Positions 60,680 to 64,000 of a stretch of DNA of 64,000 nt are shown piece after piece (positions within the stretch are counted from its first letter, which is position 1; each line of letters starts with the position of its first letter). The notes below the pieces were generated by a model, which made no database searches, was not told the origin of the DNA, and was given only the letters and a program-made list of their open reading frames with translations. Source of the stretch: Nitzschia sp. DOCU1 (Eukaryota; Bacillariophyta; Bacillariophyceae; Bacillariales; Bacillariaceae); contig OX595986.1 in NCBI GenBank assembly GCA_951394045.1, positions 1,612,001 to 1,676,000 of the forward strand, read 5' to 3'. Made by a program: the position numbers and the translations under genes.

Positions 60680-63600
60680 TTAGGTTTCCTCGTCTGATTC
60701 CCGACACCAATTTCCATCTACTCCAAAGGAGCCATCTGATGAATCCTCGTCCCCGTCCCAAGTCAGGTCGCTGGAGAGCGTTTTTGCTTCATCGCGTGGA
60801 GCAGCCGCACTTGGCTGCTGGCCTGACGCCGCTCGGAATACATTGCTGTCCTCTGATTCCTCTGCCGATTCTTCAAACTGAAGAAAACCTTTAACTTCGA
60901 TTCGCCTTCGTTTTCGTTCTGGTTCATCTTCAGCATCTTCCAAACTCTGTCGGGGAGGAGGAAGCTTGTGTGCGTCGGCAAGCTTCTCTAGCTCTGTGTA
61001 TGTGTTGTTCGATTTCAATCGAAGCGCCTTGACCTTTTGTTTTTGAGCCGGTCCGAACAATGCGGAATCGTACGCATCGAGGGAACTGTTGCTCAAAGTC
61101 TCAATAGAAGTGCATAGGATCTCAAGCGTTCCTATGACGTGCAGCCCGAAGGCATCAAATAGCCTTGACACGAAAACAACAGACGCCGGATCGAAAGCCG
61201 CAGTACCGATTTGACCGACTGCCAAAGTAGGTTGAGAGCTTCGCCACTCGGTACATTGGGTGGATTGATACGACACAGCGTTTAGCATACTCCGACAGGC
61301 GTTTAGGACAGGAGGTAGGGCCGTTTGTGGAAAAACGTGGATTCTCTTCCGATAAAGAGTAACAAGTGAACCAAATGTTTCGACCATCTTGCAGAGCTCC
61401 CTGTACGGGCCATTGAGAGGGTCGGTCCAATCGCCCCCATCGTTTACTGTAAATAGGGCGCAGGATGCCACTGTCATATCAAGCAGGACATGAAAGTACG
61501 CACAGAAATTCTTGGAGTCGATGCAAGCAACACTCGGCTCTGGTAGGGCTGGTTTTGGAGTGGTCGTGTACTTTGGAGGCAAGTATTCCCCATCGTCGGA
61601 ATGATCTTCAATTTTCGAAACGCGATGCCTGGGAAGGGACGTCTCATCAACGGTGCTCAGAAAATTGTGCAGATTTGTATAAAGCTGGTGCAAATGGTCC
61701 GCCGACAATGGAGAAGCCCTTTCAGCCAGAGCGAGAAATCCCCAGTGGCGTAGCATGCTTTGCAACAAGAACGAATGCTTCTCCAGAACCTTCGTTTTGC
61801 TGAAAGCTAATTTGACAACAGTTTCCCTCACAGCAGTATCACTTTTGGTCCGCCAACTCGACTCCTGCAAAACACGTGGGCATAATAATCTCAGCGCTTC
61901 CGTGAATGCGAATGAAACATGTGCAGTCGAGGCTGACTCGACACACGAGAATATTGAGTGAAGGGCTGTCCAACTCGTGTGCACCATTTCCGCCACCGCG
62001 TCATCAACCTTTGAACGCAACGCGAGTATCGACAACATTTCGACAAGCTCCATTGCAATGGCCAAATCCGTGCATCTGGTAAGATGTCTCAAAATTGAGT
62101 TCATTGTTAGCTTCAAGGAACTTGCGATGGATATTGTGTTTTGCTCATCTGCTACAATTGCGTCCGTAAGTGGTCGTTCGGCCCCCATGATGCATCGGTA
62201 TAAGCCAAGGAATTCGACCAAGGAAAGGAGCTTTCCTTCCCCTCCATCCGCGTCAGGTTTCCGGTCGAGGCTCAGTTCCATGGTTAACAGAAGAAGTCGG
62301 AAGTATGCAGCTGTCAAGGTCGAAATCTGTTTCCTTCGTTTCGTGTCAAAGCAGGATTCCTCGAGTCTTGTCACTTTGGATGACAAGAATGCGGCAAGAC
62401 GAAGGCACTGGGCAAAAAAGGGCTGGATTCTCGCCAATTCACGAACCAATGAATGCGGTAGGTTGGTGGGGGGCACAGTACGACAACGCCCAGAAAAGCG
62501 CTGCAGATGTCCATTCAGATGCTCCAAGATGTTCAACCTCAGCTCAATAATGGTGTCGTAGCTCGTATCCACAACGTCTCCTTCTGATTGTTGCGATAGT
62601 TTCTCGATGCTGGTGATGAGGTAGGTGTCGTGGGATGGGTCGACAAGACAATGCCAAAGCACTTCCGACTTAACGTATTCATCGGTCGACAAAAAGATCG
62701 AATGGATAGTTTTCAATTGTTGCGGAGCAACTTCGATGTCCTCATGAAGCTCCTGCTCGTCCGTGGCCGTAAACGTCAGCGCGAAGTGTTACGCGATTTG
62801 CGAATGATGCCCCCCGGAGCGAACTTACCATCTTTTCCAGCAACAACCCCACGCCTTTTACCCCTCTATTCCCCTTTTTCGGACGACCCCTACCCCGTGA
62901 ATCACCGCTGGAAATCCGCCTGAAGGCGGTCCCCATGACACGACACTTTGCTACAAGGTCATATATTTTTGCCAGCTGGAACTGCATCAAACGAGTTGCC
63001 TCGACCCTTTCCTGGCGGTTTCCATCTCCAGCCCAATCGTCCAATACATATGCGAAATGGGCGTATGTGTTGCTCAACACTGCAGCCGATATCGCAAGGC
63101 CTAGACAGTATGACATACTGGAGCGAAGCAAACCTTCTACAATTTCTGCCCTCGTAGATCTGCTCTTCACTAGCTTCAAGACCTCCCCAAACTCTTTGTC
63201 ATGTGACCCTTTCGACCACACGGATGATACTGTCGACGTGTCAAAGTCGTTCAGTGCCCATTTCATGAGGTCCACAACTCGCTGTTGCTTGACATTCGTA
63301 GCACGAAGCATCGAAAGATCCTTCAAAGGGAACTCTAAAGCTGCTTCTACCCATGCATGTGGGATCCACTTGCCCTTCGACCTTTGCCGGCCGAGTGACA
63401 AGTAAGAATCGATCAAAAGAAAGAGCCACCTGCTACAGACTTCCCACTGGGATGGGGAGGAGAAATTTGGATCCAGGTGGAAAGCATCAAAGGAAAAGAC
63501 CATCTTGTGATATTTCCGCTTCTTTGATCCTTCGTTCTTGAAACATTGCGGTCGAATAGCGTATGCCAGTCCGGTGGCCTTGTTTCGTGACGCATTGTCA

Positions 63601-64000
63601 TTATTGCCCGAATATTGCACTACGCGTGAAGCCATCAATATTGACGTCAAGGTGGGGAAGATCCCAGGGATCAAATTGCTTTCCGCTGTGTTGCCATTAT
63701 TGGCACTCCACGTATGAAAAGAACGGATGGCCCACAGACCTTGAATGGCAACTCTGGGATGTGCCAGGCGACTTGTCGGAGGTAACAGAACCGTTCGGAT
63801 CGTCTGCCACAGCAACGACACCAATTCCGGTTGTTCTTGGCCAATTGAAACCAGTTCCGATGCCAAAAGGAGCCCACGAACGCACTTGTCTACCGCCCTG
63901 TCGTCCTGTTTGTCGCGAGTCGTTTCACCATTGGAAAATAATAGCTCTCGCGTGACAAAGAAAGGATCTTCATCAAATCCATCGTCGACAGCCGTTTGCA
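60680..64000 (-). CDS. Large nuclear alpha-helical protein, partial
   Basis: The gene runs off the right edge. Exons are 62752-60680 and beyond-64000 to 62829 on the minus strand, joined by a 76-nt intron (donor ATG/GTAAGT). The second exon begins ELHEDIEVAPQQLKTIHS in frame, and the first stays open to 64000. The visible part is about 1080 residues of Leu-rich helices resembling an alpha-solenoid (VRGLLLASELVSIGQEQPELVSLL; TDLAIAMELVEMLSILALRSK). The C-terminal 100 residues are acidic and disordered with a nuclear signal (PERKRRRIE) and Ser/Asp/Glu tail. No family is recognised with confidence; FANCI-like DNA-repair scaffolds are one group worth testing. Annotated from the internal frame only; the start is not in the window. 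Confidence 0.65.

Noticed and set aside
1..64000. tRNA, rRNA or CRISPR-type arrays
   Set aside because: I looked for tRNA B-box-like sequence and for regularly spaced repeats and saw none. The only tandem repeats are the 23-bp and 182-bp duplications.
60680..64000. Firm assignment of the right-edge gene as FANCI
   Set aside because: The helical make-up and acidic nuclear tail are compatible, but I recognise no diagnostic motif, so it is mentioned only as a hypothesis.

Overview
The window looks like nuclear DNA of a pennate diatom or a close stramenopile. Host genes are compact, with a few short GT-AG introns (about 70-110 nt). Two long-terminal-repeat Copia elements have the divergent protease and integrase signatures typical of diatom Copia families. 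There is a DUF6824-type gene (ENDVLCGRGGRSNH motif), a family abundant in diatoms, and an N-terminus (CFSAVAP) resembling diatom plastid-targeting signals. The species cannot be fixed from the sequence.

Layout. 0-12.4 kb is host genic: a partial coiled-coil gene at the left edge, a GILT-like thiol reductase, a coiled-coil/MORN-repeat protein, a two-pass membrane protein, an N-myristoylated cyclic-nucleotide-dependent protein kinase, an amino-acid transporter and the DUF6824 gene. 13.75-20.04 kb is a very young Copia element with apparently identical 312-bp LTRs and gag and pol in one frame separated by a single TGA. 20.2-27.2 kb is host again: an ankyrin/MYND protein, mitochondrial Lon protease and an ABC1/UbiB-type kinase. 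27.6-50.8 kb is a tandem pair of single-pass membrane, SGNH-hydrolase-like genes separated by about 21 kb. Between them lie a second Copia element (28.945-38.411 kb, gag broken by an internal duplication) and a separate roughly 10.8-kb block (about 38.47-49.25 kb). That block holds a Helitron Rep/helicase gene and two unrecognised genes. 51.2-64 kb is host: peroxisomal acyl-CoA oxidase, a TruA-type pseudouridine synthase, a 2OG-Fe(II) oxygenase, a degenerate Gfo/Idh/MocA protein, a La protein, a plastid AAED1-like protein and a large unrecognised nuclear protein that runs off the right edge.

The most unusual signal is in the 10.8-kb block. The palindrome TGCGCA occurs about 30 times between 39.1 and 48.15 kb and only about 8 times in the other 55 kb. 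It runs through all three genes and the gaps between them, and the block is bracketed by short inverted GGGWCCCCCTT sequences. All five of its introns are 58-73 nt with GTAAGT donors. Together these suggest one mobile unit with its own composition that carries two uncharacterised genes beside a Helitron replicase. The replicase frame is broken by a 23-bp tandem duplication. Other notable points are a probable primer-binding site in the first Copia element complementary to the D-arm of initiator Met-tRNA, and CRE-like motifs in both LTR families. All counts and alignments were made by eye and need machine confirmation.
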